From positions 1 through 64,000 of the forward strand of contig UCKS01000015.1 of the NCBI GenBank assembly GCA_900473045.1: 64,000 bases of DNA, written 5' to 3'. The position numbers and the translations under genes were made by a program. The notes beneath the pieces are model-generated. The model was not told where the DNA came from and searched no databases. It saw only the letters and a program-made list of their open reading frames with translations. Below, one piece after another: positions 9,737-17,113 of the stretch. The stretch is from Hyphomicrobiales bacterium. Its GTDB lineage: Bacteria > Pseudomonadota > Alphaproteobacteria > Rhizobiales > Rhizobiaceae. Positions within the stretch are counted from its first letter, which is position 1; every line of letters starts with the position of its first letter.

Positions 9737-9750
9737 TTGATCTATGTCAA
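9737..9750. promoter_or_regulatory. FNR/FixK anaerobox shared by fixN and a divergent hemerythrin gene
   Basis: TTGATCTATGTCAA matches the FNR/FixK motif (TTGAY-N4-RTCAA). It sits nearly symmetrically between fixN (start 9679, minus) and the hemerythrin-like gene (start 9807, plus). A -41.5 activator position predicts starts near 9702 and 9785, each leaving a leader of about 22 nt. Confidence 0.87.
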
Positions 9751-9806
9751 GGAAATCGCATTCGATATGAAGTATTCTTGGTGATCGAACAAACTGGAGC
9801 GGAACC

Positions 9807-10352
9807 ATGTCAGTTGGCCATGATGAAAGCGCAGCGCATTTGGGATCATGCGAGATCAAACGTTTGTCGAGTGAAGAGCTCGCAAAGCTAGATATGGTCC
9901 AGGGGATGACGCTGATTCACGACACGAAAATCGCTTTGTGCGATGAACTCGAAAATGTCGCCGATTGCCTGCCCTCGAACACAGATGTATTGAGCTGCCT
10001 CTCCCTGGCGGCCAAGCTTCTTCCAGTCCTTCGTTTGGCTCACGCCTACGAGGAAAGGGTGATCTTCCCAGCCTATGAGGTGGTCGTAGCAGGCACTGAC
10101 TACAGCATGTCCGTCGATCGATTGCGCGGCGAGCATATCTCCGACGATTGCTTCGCCGCGGATCTCACTGACGTCCTCTTGAAAATCGGTCACGGCGGAC
10201 ACGTCGGCCAGGCGGAGACATTTGGATACATGTTACGGGGATTTTTCGACAGCCTGCGTCGTCACGTTGCGTTCGAGAGCGAACACGTCGTGCCCGTCCT
10301 ACGTAATAGCCTCAACAGCCGGAGAAAGCTTTCAAACGGGTCCGGCTACTGA
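9807..10352 (+). CDS. Hemerythrin-like (HHE-type) protein, microaerobic
   Basis: This 181-residue alpha-helical protein has spaced His/Glu motifs of the hemerythrin HHE family: [36 protein letters not shown] and [15 protein letters not shown]. Such di-iron proteins bind oxygen or nitric oxide, or buffer iron. The exact ligand here is unknown. It is the only plus-strand gene in the fix cluster, is divergent from fixN and shares its anaerobox, so co-induction at low oxygen is inferred. Its 3' end overlaps the 3' end of fnrN by 41 bases, a convergent arrangement. Confidence 0.85.
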   Translation: MSVGHDESAAHLGSCEIKRLSSEELAKLDMVQGMTLIHDTKIALCDELENVADCLPSNTDVLSCLSLAAKLLPVLRLAHAYEERVIFPAYEVVVAGTDYSMSVDRLRGEHISDDCFAADLTDVLLKIGHGGHVGQAETFGYMLRGFFDSLRRHVAFESEHVVPVLRNSLNSRRKLSNGSGY

Positions 10353-11040
10353 TGACGATATGCCGGCTTTGCTTGACCTGGATGACACCGTCCGCACGGA
10401 GCTTCGTAAGCTGACGGCTCACGGTCTCGATGGTCAGGCCGAGGAAGTCCGCAATCTCCAATCGCGACATCGGCAATTCAAATGCGACCAGGTTTGAGTC
10501 CGACTTGGCAGTTGGATAGATGTAGTTGGCGATGAGCAACAGATAGCTAGCGACCCTTTCAAGCGCATTTTTCCTGCCAAGTGTCAGCATCCAATCCCTA
10601 GCCTCGTCAAGTTCGCGCAAAGCCTGTTTCAGTAAGCTATGCTCAAGCTGTGGTGATTGCTTTATCAATGCCTCGACCGCCCTTTTCGGAAACGAGCATA
10701 AAACCACATTCGTGGCAGCTTGCGCGGAAATCACGCTTTCATCTTGAAAAGGACGCCCCAGGAAGTCCGGAGCAAACTGCAGGCCAACGATCTGTTCGCG
10801 GCCATCTGGCAAGCCTTTTATCAGTTTGACCACACCGGAAAGGATATTGGAGTACCCCTCGACAGTCTCCGCGTCTCCAACCAGCTCCGCGCCGGTCTCC
10901 AGCCGCCTTTTCGTCGAGGTCTTTGCTAGTGCCACGAGCTGGGCGGCATCGAGTGCACTGCATACGCCGCGATTTCGGGCCTCGCATGCAACGCAGAGAA
11001 CTGGAACATCCGAATTATACGCATCCGGTCGGTCGTTCAT
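10312..11040 (-). CDS. fnrN: FnrN, oxygen-sensing CRP/FNR-family regulator
   Basis: This 242-residue transcription activator has an N-terminal cysteine cluster, CVACEARNRGVC, in addition to a central cysteine (VVLCSF). That pattern supports the oxygen-labile 4Fe-4S cluster of FNR/FnrN rather than FixK. A cyclic-nucleotide-binding-like sensor domain is followed by an HTH_Crp domain whose recognition helix reads LGLTIETVSRQLTKL. The E--SR residues contact the TTGAT half-site. An anaerobox ~75 bp upstream indicates autoregulation. It is the likely oxygen sensor for this region, since fixL is absent from the window and fixJ is a relic. Confidence 0.93.
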   Translation of the reverse strand: MNDRPDAYNSDVPVLCVACEARNRGVCSALDAAQLVALAKTSTKRRLETGAELVGDAETVEGYSNILSGVVKLIKGLPDGREQIVGLQFAPDFLGRPFQDESVISAQAATNVVLCSFPKRAVEALIKQSPQLEHSLLKQALRELDEARDWMLTLGRKNALERVASYLLLIANYIYPTAKSDSNLVAFELPMSRLEIADFLGLTIETVSRQLTKLRADGVIQVKQSRHIVISSRTRLKAFSGC

Positions 11041-11108
11041 CGCAAGGCCATCCTGGTTTCATCGCTTGCTGGTAGGACGGCAATATTCACGAAATAGTTT
11101 TTTGCGAT

Positions 11109-11122
11109 TTGATCGAGATCAA
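11109..11122. promoter_or_regulatory. FNR/FixK anaerobox upstream of fnrN
   Basis: TTGATCGAGATCAA is a perfect palindrome centred ~75 bp before the fnrN start. The predicted transcription start is near 11074. This supports autoregulation or FixK control of fnrN. Confidence 0.88.
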
Positions 11123-11125
11123 TAA

Positions 11126-11371
11126 TTAGCTGAGTTCCAGCATTTCGCGCAGCCTTCCGTCGCGAATACCAAATTCATGCCGCGAAACTAGGTCTGAAAA
11201 AGCCCGTACAGCACGAAGGTCATGAAGGGCATGAAGGGCATGAAGGGCATGAAGGGCATGAAGGGCAATATGATGAGCTGCGCACCATTCGTCACATAAA
11301 GTCCGAAGCGGATGCGACGTCTCTATAAGCGACTGCGGCCATTTCACCCATTCTTCCGTATGTCGTGACAA
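11126..11371 (-). CDS. Small hypothetical protein with HAL tripeptide repeats
   Basis: This is an open frame of 81 codons between the BON gene and fnrN, on the same strand. It begins MSRHTEEWVKWPQSLIETSHPL and ends RHEFGIRDGRLREMLELS, an ordinary soluble composition. Its middle carries consecutive His-Ala-Leu tripeptides encoded by five exact 9-bp DNA repeats. I do not recognise a family, and no strong Shine-Dalgarno fixes the start. The ordinary flanks around the repeat make a real, slippage-expanded gene plausible but unproven. Confidence 0.4.
   Translation of the reverse strand: MSRHTEEWVKWPQSLIETSHPLRTLCDEWCAAHHIALHALHALHALHALHDLRAVRAFSDLVSRHEFGIRDGRLREMLELS
11212..11265. repeat. 9-bp tandem repeat (catgaaggg, five exact copies plus one degenerate)
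   Basis: Positions 11221-11265 contain five perfect head-to-tail copies of catgaaggg. They are preceded by a degenerate copy, cacgaaggt, at 11212-11220. The unit is a multiple of three, so copy-number change would keep the overlapping minus-strand frame open. Confidence 0.95.
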
Positions 11372-11493
11372 TACCTGCAGACCGCAATGAATCTGCAGAA
11401 GGCCACTGACAGGCCTTAATATGGCTAGAACTGAAATTGGGTGGCGATCTGGACGACTTTGCCACCGCGTGCATCGCCAACCGAGACGTTGCG

Positions 11494-11973
11494 TTATGCC
11501 GCGCTTTCAAGCGGGGTTTCTTTCATCTCCCTAGAGGACGACACCACTAGGTGGTTGTGGAACCCGGCACACCCACGGATAACCTTTGCAAATTGCTCAG
11601 CTCTGTCGACATCCTCTCGGCAGCCAACGTGCCCCGTGAGGGTGACCCATCTGTCCTCAACCCGCACCCGAACGTCTCTTTCAGGCTTCGAGATGTTCCA
11701 TTCGATCATCCGGATCAACCTGCTGGCGATTTCCTCGTCGGTGTCGAGGAATTCAACATCAGCGAACACATGTATCTTTTGAGCCAGTCCTCTAACCTCA
11801 GGAAGGTTCAGCACCGCAAATTCAATTATTGCCTTGTGACTCGCATCCCTCACATGACCTGTCAGTATGACAACACCTTGATGGACGGCGACGCCGATAT
11901 CAGAAGGGACAATAAGCGGCAAGCGCTCGAGCGTTGCCAGGACCAGTTTTCGCAGATTCAGATCGTTCATCAT
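11494..11973 (-). CDS. BON-domain protein (two BON domains)
   Basis: This 159-residue protein has two BON repeats, around residues 5-70 (GVAVHQGVVILTGHVRDASHK) and 78-145 (VRVRVEDRWVTLTGHVGCREDVDRAE). BON domains bind membranes or phospholipids and occur in osmotic or stress proteins. No signal peptide is evident. An FNR/FixK box ~70 bp upstream places it in the microaerobic regulon. Adjacent ATG codons at 11973 and 11970 are both possible starts. BON genes are often seen near usp and fixK genes in rhizobia. Confidence 0.86.
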   Translation of the reverse strand: MMNDLNLRKLVLATLERLPLIVPSDIGVAVHQGVVILTGHVRDASHKAIIEFAVLNLPEVRGLAQKIHVFADVEFLDTDEEIASRLIRMIEWNISKPERDVRVRVEDRWVTLTGHVGCREDVDRAEQFAKVIRGCAGFHNHLVVSSSREMKETPLESAA

Positions 11974-12035
11974 TACGCACCCCTCACACGCCTGTCGCGC
12001 TTACGTCAGATGATCAGAAATCAACGAGGTGGTCT

Positions 12036-12049
12036 TTGACAGGGATCAA
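12036..12049. promoter_or_regulatory. FNR/FixK anaerobox upstream of the BON gene
   Basis: TTGACAGGGATCAA fits TTGAY-N4-RTCAA, with one half-site TTGAC and the other ATCAA. Its centre is ~70 bp before the BON gene start, and the predicted start of transcription is near 12001. Confidence 0.82.
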
Positions 12050-12077
12050 ACACAAGTCTGAATTGCCTTGGCAAGCC

Positions 12078-12722
12078 TTATTTGCAAAGGAGTGCAAGCT
12101 TCGCGGGCTGGAGGATTTCCACCGACTTGGCACCGTGAAGTCGTAAAATTCCTTCGTCACGAAGCTTGGAAAAACTGCGGGACACGGTTTCAATAGTCAT
12201 GCCGAGATACTCGCCGATGTCGACCCGAGTCATCTGCAAATCGATGTGCTCCAGGTCACCCTGACGTTCCGCGACGTCCAGAAGAAACGCTCCAAGCTTT
12301 TCAATGGCACTTTGACGGCTGACCACCAGAATGTGTTCCTGAGCATGCAGCATACTCTGAAGGGCAAGTGTCATCAGTTCCTGCGTCACCACCTCTCCTG
12401 CAAAGCTTGAGAACCTTGCCAACCCAGTGTGCACGGTTGCTTCAGCAAAAAAACTATGCGTTCGGCCCGCCTCAAGTCCAAACGTCTCGCCGGCGAGATA
12501 GAATGCCACGATCTGGCGACGGCCATCTGTATGAAGGCGATAAACGCGCACCGCCCCGAACTCGACCCGGTAAAGGGCATCTGCGGTTTCGCCCTGTGCA
12601 TAGATCTCGCCGTCCGGTGCGAATAGGCTGATCGGCCTGACGCGCGAAAGGAATGGCACTGCGCCTGAGTTGATCGCGGGGCCGGAACGATGATGAGTTT
12701 GGGTGTGTGTGCCTGCGAACAT
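12078..12722 (-). CDS. fixK: FixK-type CRP/FNR-family regulator
   Basis: This 214-residue activator has a cyclic-nucleotide-binding-fold N-terminal domain (IYAQGETADALYRVEFGAVRVYR) and an HTH_Crp domain with GMTIETVSRSFSKL, the DNA-contact helix shared by FNR and FixK. It lacks the N-terminal cysteine cluster of FnrN, so it should not sense oxygen directly, as in FixK. The start at 12722 has GAAGGGGA just upstream. A FixJ-type site (12804-12811) lies ~80 bp upstream. Together with FnrN it is the likely activator of the six anaeroboxes. Confidence 0.9.
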   Translation of the reverse strand: MFAGTHTQTHHRSGPAINSGAVPFLSRVRPISLFAPDGEIYAQGETADALYRVEFGAVRVYRLHTDGRRQIVAFYLAGETFGLEAGRTHSFFAEATVHTGLARFSSFAGEVVTQELMTLALQSMLHAQEHILVVSRQSAIEKLGAFLLDVAERQGDLEHIDLQMTRVDIGEYLGMTIETVSRSFSKLRDEGILRLHGAKSVEILQPAKLALLCK

Positions 12723-12803
12723 TATCGTGTCCCCTTCTGTTTGTTGGGGAAACTATGGGGGAGATAGCGGATCGGCGAAATTCGTTTGTACCACTAAGGG
12801 TAT

Positions 12804-12811
12804 CTACGTAC
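12804..12811 (-). promoter_or_regulatory. FixJ-like binding site upstream of fixK
   Basis: On the minus strand the sequence GTACGTAG matches the FixJ site GTAMGTAG. It is followed by ATACCCTTAG, resembling the rhizobial fixK promoter, ~80 bp before the fixK start. It overlaps the 3' end of the receiver-like gene. The cognate fixJ in this window is a pseudogene. Confidence 0.6.
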
Positions 12812-13148
12812 GCACGCGCCGGAAATGGCTGACCCCCTCGACGATATCAGCGCCTTCCAGCGGCTTCGAAATTAGGCGGGCGCTAGCTGAGACGTTCGGT
12901 GACGGCATTCCGTCAGTAAGCATGACGATGCGGCTTGTCGGGTCCAACAATGAACGCCTTGCGTCCGGGTCCTTGCGGCAGATGTCTACATCCACAATCA
13001 CGCAGAGAGAAGCGGCCATCAATTCGCGAGCAGCCTGCCACGATCCGTAAGGGTGAACCAGGTACCCCTCCACGCCAAGCGCGAACTCCAGCGAACGCAG
13101 CAGGGCGTCGTCAGTTGCGATCGCGACGATGGTCTGAGGCATTTGCAA
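12804..13148 (-). CDS. Stand-alone receiver-like protein
   Basis: This is a 112-114 residue protein with a response-regulator receiver fold and no output domain. It has a strand-acidic start (IVAIATDDALLRSLEFAL), a probable phosphoacceptor in CVIVDVDIC, a switch Thr in IVMLTDG and the conserved Lys in LISKPLEGADIV. The phosphoacceptor region is unusual because loop residues after the Asp (RKDPDARRS) differ from canonical receivers. The start is TTG at 13148 or ATG at 13142. It lies between the fixJ relic and fixK. It could be a phosphate sink or anti-activator for the fix cascade, but this is inference. Confidence 0.72.
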   Translation of the reverse strand: MQMPQTIVAIATDDALLRSLEFALGVEGYLVHPYGSWQAARELMAASLCVIVDVDICRKDPDARRSLLDPTSRIVMLTDGMPSPNVSASARLISKPLEGADIVEGVSHFRRVRT

Positions 13149-13257
13149 GTCGATCTTCCGTTACCCGCAGCCGGGGAAGCCTGCTGCAAATAGTTAGGTT
13201 GCTCGCAACCAACGAAAGATGCCTTGTTTTAAATCAATTGAACTATCAAAAAAATCT

Positions 13258-13615
13258 TCATGCGGATCCAAATCCTGCTGCAAGCGCCATCCTGACGAGC
13301 CCGGGAAGACTTTTCGCCTTCATTTTTGCCATGACGTTCGACCGATGAACTTCGGCGGTCCGGGGGCTAATGTCGAGGTCATACGCGATCGACTTGTTCG
13401 GCAGCCCGGCAACGACGGCCGAAAGCACCTGAAGTCGCGGTCGCTCAACGTGGAAAGCCGCTCGCGCACATCCTCGACCGGATCGGTCGCCACTTTCTTG
13501 TCGTGGAGTTGATCGGCAGCGCGGCGTATAGCATCGATGATGACGGTATCTTCGAACGGCTTTTCAATAAAATCGATCGCTCCGGCCTTCATGGCTTCAA
13601 CGGCCATTGGAAACA
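13258..13615 (-). pseudogene. fixJ: fixJ remnant: N-terminus deleted and frameshifted
   Basis: The reading PMAVEAMKAGAIDFIEKPFED (start of homology near 13612) is the C-terminal half of a FixJ receiver domain, including the conserved Lys. It continues to RLSTLSDRDF. A single-base deletion near 13430 then breaks the frame. The next frame resumes with QVLSAVVAGLPNKSIAYDL and the LuxR-type HTH ending at 13258. About the first 70 residues, including the phosphoacceptor Asp, are missing and are replaced by the 3' end of the MscS-type gene. No fixL is present in the window. Confidence 0.87.
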
Positions 13616-15115
13616 TCATACTGACGAGAGGTGGAAGAACTGCCGAATTCTACCCGACAATACCGACGAATGTGCGCTCCCGTCGCCGTGTCCCTGCCCA
13701 TGCAGCGCTTGCTCTGCCTTCGACCTCGCAGATAGCAGTAGAGCTAACTCCTCCGCTATCATCGGGCGCTCCCTGAGGACAACGGCAAGTTGCTGCTTAG
13801 GTATCTCGTATATCACGACGGCCGTTAGAGCTCGTACATCGGCAAGCTCAAGCGCGCCCAAGAGAACGCCCCGCTCGCCAAAAAAGTCACCGGGTGCGAG
13901 CCTTCCTAGCTCGATATATCCGTCCGCGTTAGCCTCCTCCAACGCAACGACCCCGCTTCTGACGATCATGAGTGAGGTCAAGGCAGTTTCACGATGGGCG
14001 ATGATGTCGCCCTTTCTATAAGACAACTTTACCATGTTTGATGCGATGTCTTCCTTTTCGGTATCGGTTAGCCCCGCGAACAGAGCAATGGAATCCATTA
14101 GGCGGAGTGCAGAAGTCGGCCGTTTAGGTTTCCGGTCCTCGTCCGCCGCTTTGTCGGCGATAACCTGTACAGAGCCGGCGGCTCCCGAGAATTGCAGTCC
14201 TCCCGTCTCGACATGTCGATAAACCAAATCGAAAAGCTCATTTCGTGCTGAGCCAACTTTGGAGACATCGCTCACCCGGAAAGCCAATTCAAATTCGACC
14301 GCATCTCTGTCGACACTGACAATAGATGCAGACGGCGTGGGTATCTTCAGGACGGCATTACTGCTGAGCAAGGCCTTCTCCATCGCATCAAGGAGAGCTC
14401 TTGGGGGCCGTGTGGGGACCAACCGGACTCTAAGCGTCGCGCCGTGTGTGTCGTCTGGCCCGCTAAGATTTGTAATACGGCTCTTTGCCAGGAGGCTGTT
14501 TGGAACCACGATCAAATCATTCGTTGCGCTCAGAAGCTGCGTTGACCTCCAGTTGGTTTCAACAACACGGCCTTGGACATTGTCGTCTAAAAAAATCCAG
14601 TCTCCCACTGAGAGGGGCCGTCCAAGATTAAGGGCAATCCCGGAGAAGACGTCGTTTAAGGTACTCTGAAGCGCTAAACCGAGGACAATCGCGAAAACGC
14701 CGGAAGTCGCGATAATTGTCCCAACCGGAAGTCTGAAAACATACGCCACCACGCACAGTGCCGCGCTGAGATAGATCAGAGCAACGACCAGATCCTGAAG
14801 GAGCCTCCCCTCCCGCGGCTTCCGCTCGAATATGAGAAACATACGTACCGAGCTGGCGAGAACCATCGCTCCGCCTATCCACCAGATCGTCTTCAGTAGT
14901 CCTCGACTGACAACTTCTGACACGTCCGGTTGATTATCGTCGCGCAGGTACGGCGGGATGCCATGGTAAAAAAGCATCGCAGTCAGAGCGGAAAAAAAGA
15001 TAATATTGAAAATCAGACGACTGAGCCCACTCTCTGGGGACAATATCCTTGCTGCGGCCCGGAGGACCACAAGGGCTAGGAACTGCGTGAGAGGATCGGC
15101 AAGGATTTCACTCAC
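13616..15115 (-). CDS. MscS-type mechanosensitive channel with C-terminal cyclic-nucleotide-binding domain
   Basis: This 499-residue inner-membrane channel has about four hydrophobic helices in residues 1-150. It has the MscS pore/beta-domain signature GLALQSTLNDVFSGIALNLGRPLSVGDWI and the C-terminal alpha-beta region of MscS (about to residue 300). A cNMP-binding domain follows at about 345-450 (YRKGDIIAHRETALTSLMIVRSGVV ... GDFFGERGVLLG). The family is MscS-CNB-like, proposed to be ligand-gated. The stop codon lies exactly at the junction with the fixJ remnant, so its 3' end marks a rearrangement. Whether its own last residues were altered by that event is unclear. Confidence 0.9.
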   Translation of the reverse strand: MSEILADPLTQFLALVVLRAAARILSPESGLSRLIFNIIFFSALTAMLFYHGIPPYLRDDNQPDVSEVVSRGLLKTIWWIGGAMVLASSVRMFLIFERKPREGRLLQDLVVALIYLSAALCVVAYVFRLPVGTIIATSGVFAIVLGLALQSTLNDVFSGIALNLGRPLSVGDWIFLDDNVQGRVVETNWRSTQLLSATNDLIVVPNSLLAKSRITNLSGPDDTHGATLRVRLVPTRPPRALLDAMEKALLSSNAVLKIPTPSASIVSVDRDAVEFELAFRVSDVSKVGSARNELFDLVYRHVETGGLQFSGAAGSVQVIADKAADEDRKPKRPTSALRLMDSIALFAGLTDTEKEDIASNMVKLSYRKGDIIAHRETALTSLMIVRSGVVALEEANADGYIELGRLAPGDFFGERGVLLGALELADVRALTAVVIYEIPKQQLAVVLRERPMIAEELALLLSARSKAEQALHGQGHGDGSAHSSVLSGRIRQFFHLSSV

Positions 15116-15460
15116 GATTACGTCCTAAAGTTGGGCTTCCACGAGTGAGGCTTATCACTAACTCGGAACAACTATATAATATTTCGGTCGCCACAAGCGG
15201 CGGCAAGACTATGGCGTGGGATCACCAGCAACCAGGGCAGCCCGCGCCGCCTGAACGCTGAGCTCGATTTGCATTCCAAGCGCCCCGAAGCTGCTAGCCA
15301 GCAGGCAATCCCTTCTGGAAGAGGCGCTTATGGACTCCACGACCATGCTAACCTGCGGATAACGGCATTGACGTTTACAACTCTTCAGACGCCAGAAGCC
15401 CCTTTTAGACAATTAATCGGTGGTCCTATTCGCTATCAAAGTGCCAGCAAGGAGAACACG
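15116..15460. other. Intergenic stretch
   Basis: I see no convincing gene here. It should hold the divergent promoters of the MscS-type gene and the small gene at 15461. A TATAAT is present on the plus strand at 15175-15180, but without a good -35 partner. Confidence 0.5.
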
Positions 15461-15646
15461 ATGTACCGTTCGCACTTAACAATCGCCGAGCTTCTCGACG
15501 ACCCTCTTATCGCCCAGATGAATGCGTCGGACAACATCGACGCTGCAGGTTGGGAAGCTTTGGTGCTACGAACCGCCGAGATCCTGTCTACAGGCTTGGG
15601 GGCGAAATGCTCTGAGCCGGCGGAACCTGTCACAGCCAGAGTTTGA
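15461..15646 (+). CDS. Small conserved hypothetical protein
   Basis: This is a 61-residue protein beginning MYRSHLTIAELLDDPLIAQMN. It has a strong Shine-Dalgarno (AAGGAGAAC) seven bases before the ATG. The longer open frame starting at 15269 adds sequence with no supporting ribosome site. The N-terminal pattern (HLTI-ELL-DPLI) recalls a family of short rhizobial proteins of unknown function. The DUF983 gene follows 18 bases later, so the two are probably cotranscribed. Confidence 0.72.
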   Translation: MYRSHLTIAELLDDPLIAQMNASDNIDAAGWEALVLRTAEILSTGLGAKCSEPAEPVTARV

Positions 15647-15664
15647 TTCCAGGAGACAACCGAC

Positions 15665-16048
15665 ATGGCCACTGACTACCTACCGCTTGCGCCAATGAAA
15701 ACCGGGCTAAGAGGTCTGTGCCCACGATGTGGACAGGGTCACCTGTTCGATGGCTTTCTCACGTTGAAGAAATCATGTGAGGTCTGCAATCTGGACTATT
15801 CTTTTGCCGATCCAGCAGATGGCCCAGCTTTCTTCGTAATCTGCTTCGCCTGCGTGCCCAGTGTACTATTGGCTGTCTGGCTGGAAGTGGCGCACGAGGC
15901 TTCGATCTGGGCTCAGGTGTTTATCACAGGCCCCTTCATGCTTCTCACTTGCATCCCACCGCTGCGGCCCCTCAAAGGATGGCTTGTTGCAAGCCAATAT
16001 TTCTATAAGGCGCAAGAAGGCCAACTCGACACGAATGAAAAACCATAA
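15665..16048 (+). CDS. DUF983 membrane protein
   Basis: This 127-residue protein has an N-terminal zinc-ribbon-like motif CPRCGQGHLFDGFL and a second pair CEVCNLDYSFADPADGPAFF, followed by two hydrophobic helices (FFVICFACVPSVLLAVWL; FITGPFMLLTCIPPL). This is the layout of the DUF983 family, frequently encoded near aerobic oxidases, with unknown function. The Shine-Dalgarno AGGAGACAACCGAC precedes the ATG. Confidence 0.88.
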   Translation: MATDYLPLAPMKTGLRGLCPRCGQGHLFDGFLTLKKSCEVCNLDYSFADPADGPAFFVICFACVPSVLLAVWLEVAHEASIWAQVFITGPFMLLTCIPPLRPLKGWLVASQYFYKAQEGQLDTNEKP

Positions 16049-16262
16049 GGGTTGCCTTACTTCCCACTCAGCTCAAGCGGGAGATTTGCGGCATTAGGGA
16101 GCAGTTGCCACAAACCGGATTGCAGGTTCATGGCCCTTGAGGCGGGATAGGAAATGATATTGTGAATGATTGTTCTTAGCGACGTGTGTTGGCCGATTAA
16201 GCAAGGTCGATTATACTGACCACCTTGGCGATAATTTTGCAAAACTATGGATGTCGGATTAA

Positions 16263-16670
16263 TCAAACTTTGGTCGTTTTGAGCCGATCTGCTCGGACGG
16301 CGTCTGCTAGACCCTTTCTTATTTTTGAGAAGAAATCTTTGGGAATATTTCCGTAATCACAGCGAGAGGGATCGTTTGGTAGTGGCTTGATACGGTCTGA
16401 AGGCCACGCAAATCGGTTGACCTCACTCAATCGGACGTAGTTAATTTCCTCATCCAAACCCATCGCTTTGCAGACATCTTCGGGAACCTGCAACGATTGG
16501 TCTTCGTCCCCGATATCTGGGTACGAATGAGTAATAGGAACAACCGTGACCATACCTGTCCCACTTGAGGCCAAGACAATCGCGCACGGTCGTTCTTTCT
16601 TGAAGTGGTCTTTGTGCCAGGTGTAGTCAAACCGGATCACGAGACCCGGAGTAGGGTCAGGCAGTTTCAC
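16263..16670 (-). CDS. PemK/MazF-like toxin of a type II toxin-antitoxin pair
   Basis: This 135-residue protein has the family opening PGLVIRFDYTWHK and, after a short gap, ERPCAIVLASSG, then VTVVPITHS, which fits the PemK/MazF beta-barrel endoribonuclease fold. It starts at a GTG that overlaps the antitoxin stop codon (GTGA), a classical coupled toxin-antitoxin arrangement. RNA cleavage specificity cannot be deduced. It could also be an inactive relative, because MazF key residues are only loosely conserved. Confidence 0.75.
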   Translation of the reverse strand: MKLPDPTPGLVIRFDYTWHKDHFKKERPCAIVLASSGTGMVTVVPITHSYPDIGDEDQSLQVPEDVCKAMGLDEEINYVRLSEVNRFAWPSDRIKPLPNDPSRCDYGNIPKDFFSKIRKGLADAVRADRLKTTKV

Positions 16671-16921
16671 TTAGAGATTACGCCATACTCTGCGTTCTCA
16701 ATCTCAGCGAGTAGCTCGTCATCGATCTCGCTTACATGAAGCACCTGCACCTCACGTCGCTTGAGACGATTGAAATGTTCAAGCTCGTCTGCGCTGATGT
16801 AGGCACCCACGACACGGTTATGCGACGTGACCTCAATCACCCCAGCTTTATGTACCGCCTCGCGAACTCGTCCAAAGCGACGAGAGAAATCCGATGCGGA
16901 GATTTGAAGCGCTGCGCCCAT
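16667..16921 (-). CDS. Phd/YefM-like antitoxin
   Basis: This is an 84-residue protein whose N-terminus, MGAALQISASDFSRRFGRVREA, followed by VIEVTSHNRVVGAYISADE, matches the Phd/YefM antitoxin fold (sheet-helix DNA-binding domain, then a toxin-binding tail). The ATG at 16921 is chosen because AAGGAG sits nine bases upstream. Upstream in-frame codons would run into the promoter. It is immediately followed by the toxin gene. Autorepression is expected from the family. Confidence 0.78.
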   Translation of the reverse strand: MGAALQISASDFSRRFGRVREAVHKAGVIEVTSHNRVVGAYISADELEHFNRLKRREVQVLHVSEIDDELLAEIENAEYGVISK

Positions 16922-17002
16922 AATCAATCTCCTTATTGACATGCAAATTACGTATTTTGCGTAGATTGTCAATGCAAAGGATCATAGGTAGGTTCCAGAA
17001 TT

Positions 17003-17021
17003 ACCTGACCTGCAGTCAGGT
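17003..17021. other. Short hairpin between metallopeptidase and antitoxin genes
   Basis: The inverted repeat ACCTGAC-CTGCA-GTCAGGT is perfect over 7 bp. It lies ~95 bp beyond the metallopeptidase stop and ~80 bp before the antitoxin start. There is no T-run, so it may be an operator or weak terminator. Confidence 0.4.
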
Positions 17022-17113
17022 TTGTGGCAACTGCTCCATAATGCCGCAGATTTGGATAGGCCACCGAGGCCGAATTCAGGGTTTCGTGCCAAGACCGTCC
17101 AAGTATCGCGCGA

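Noticed and set aside
9680-9859. N-terminal extension of fixN to 9859
   Set aside because: It would cross the promoter and anaerobox, and the added residues are unrelated to CcoN. The start at 9679 has a ribosome site.
12009-12024. Second FNR-like palindrome next to the BON-gene box
   Set aside because: TGATC and ATCAA halves do not give TTGAT with four-base spacing, so it is a chance partial match.
13235-13252. TTGA...TCAA palindrome downstream of the fixJ relic
   Set aside because: Spacing is four rather than six bases between TTGA and TCAA, which does not fit FNR/FixK.
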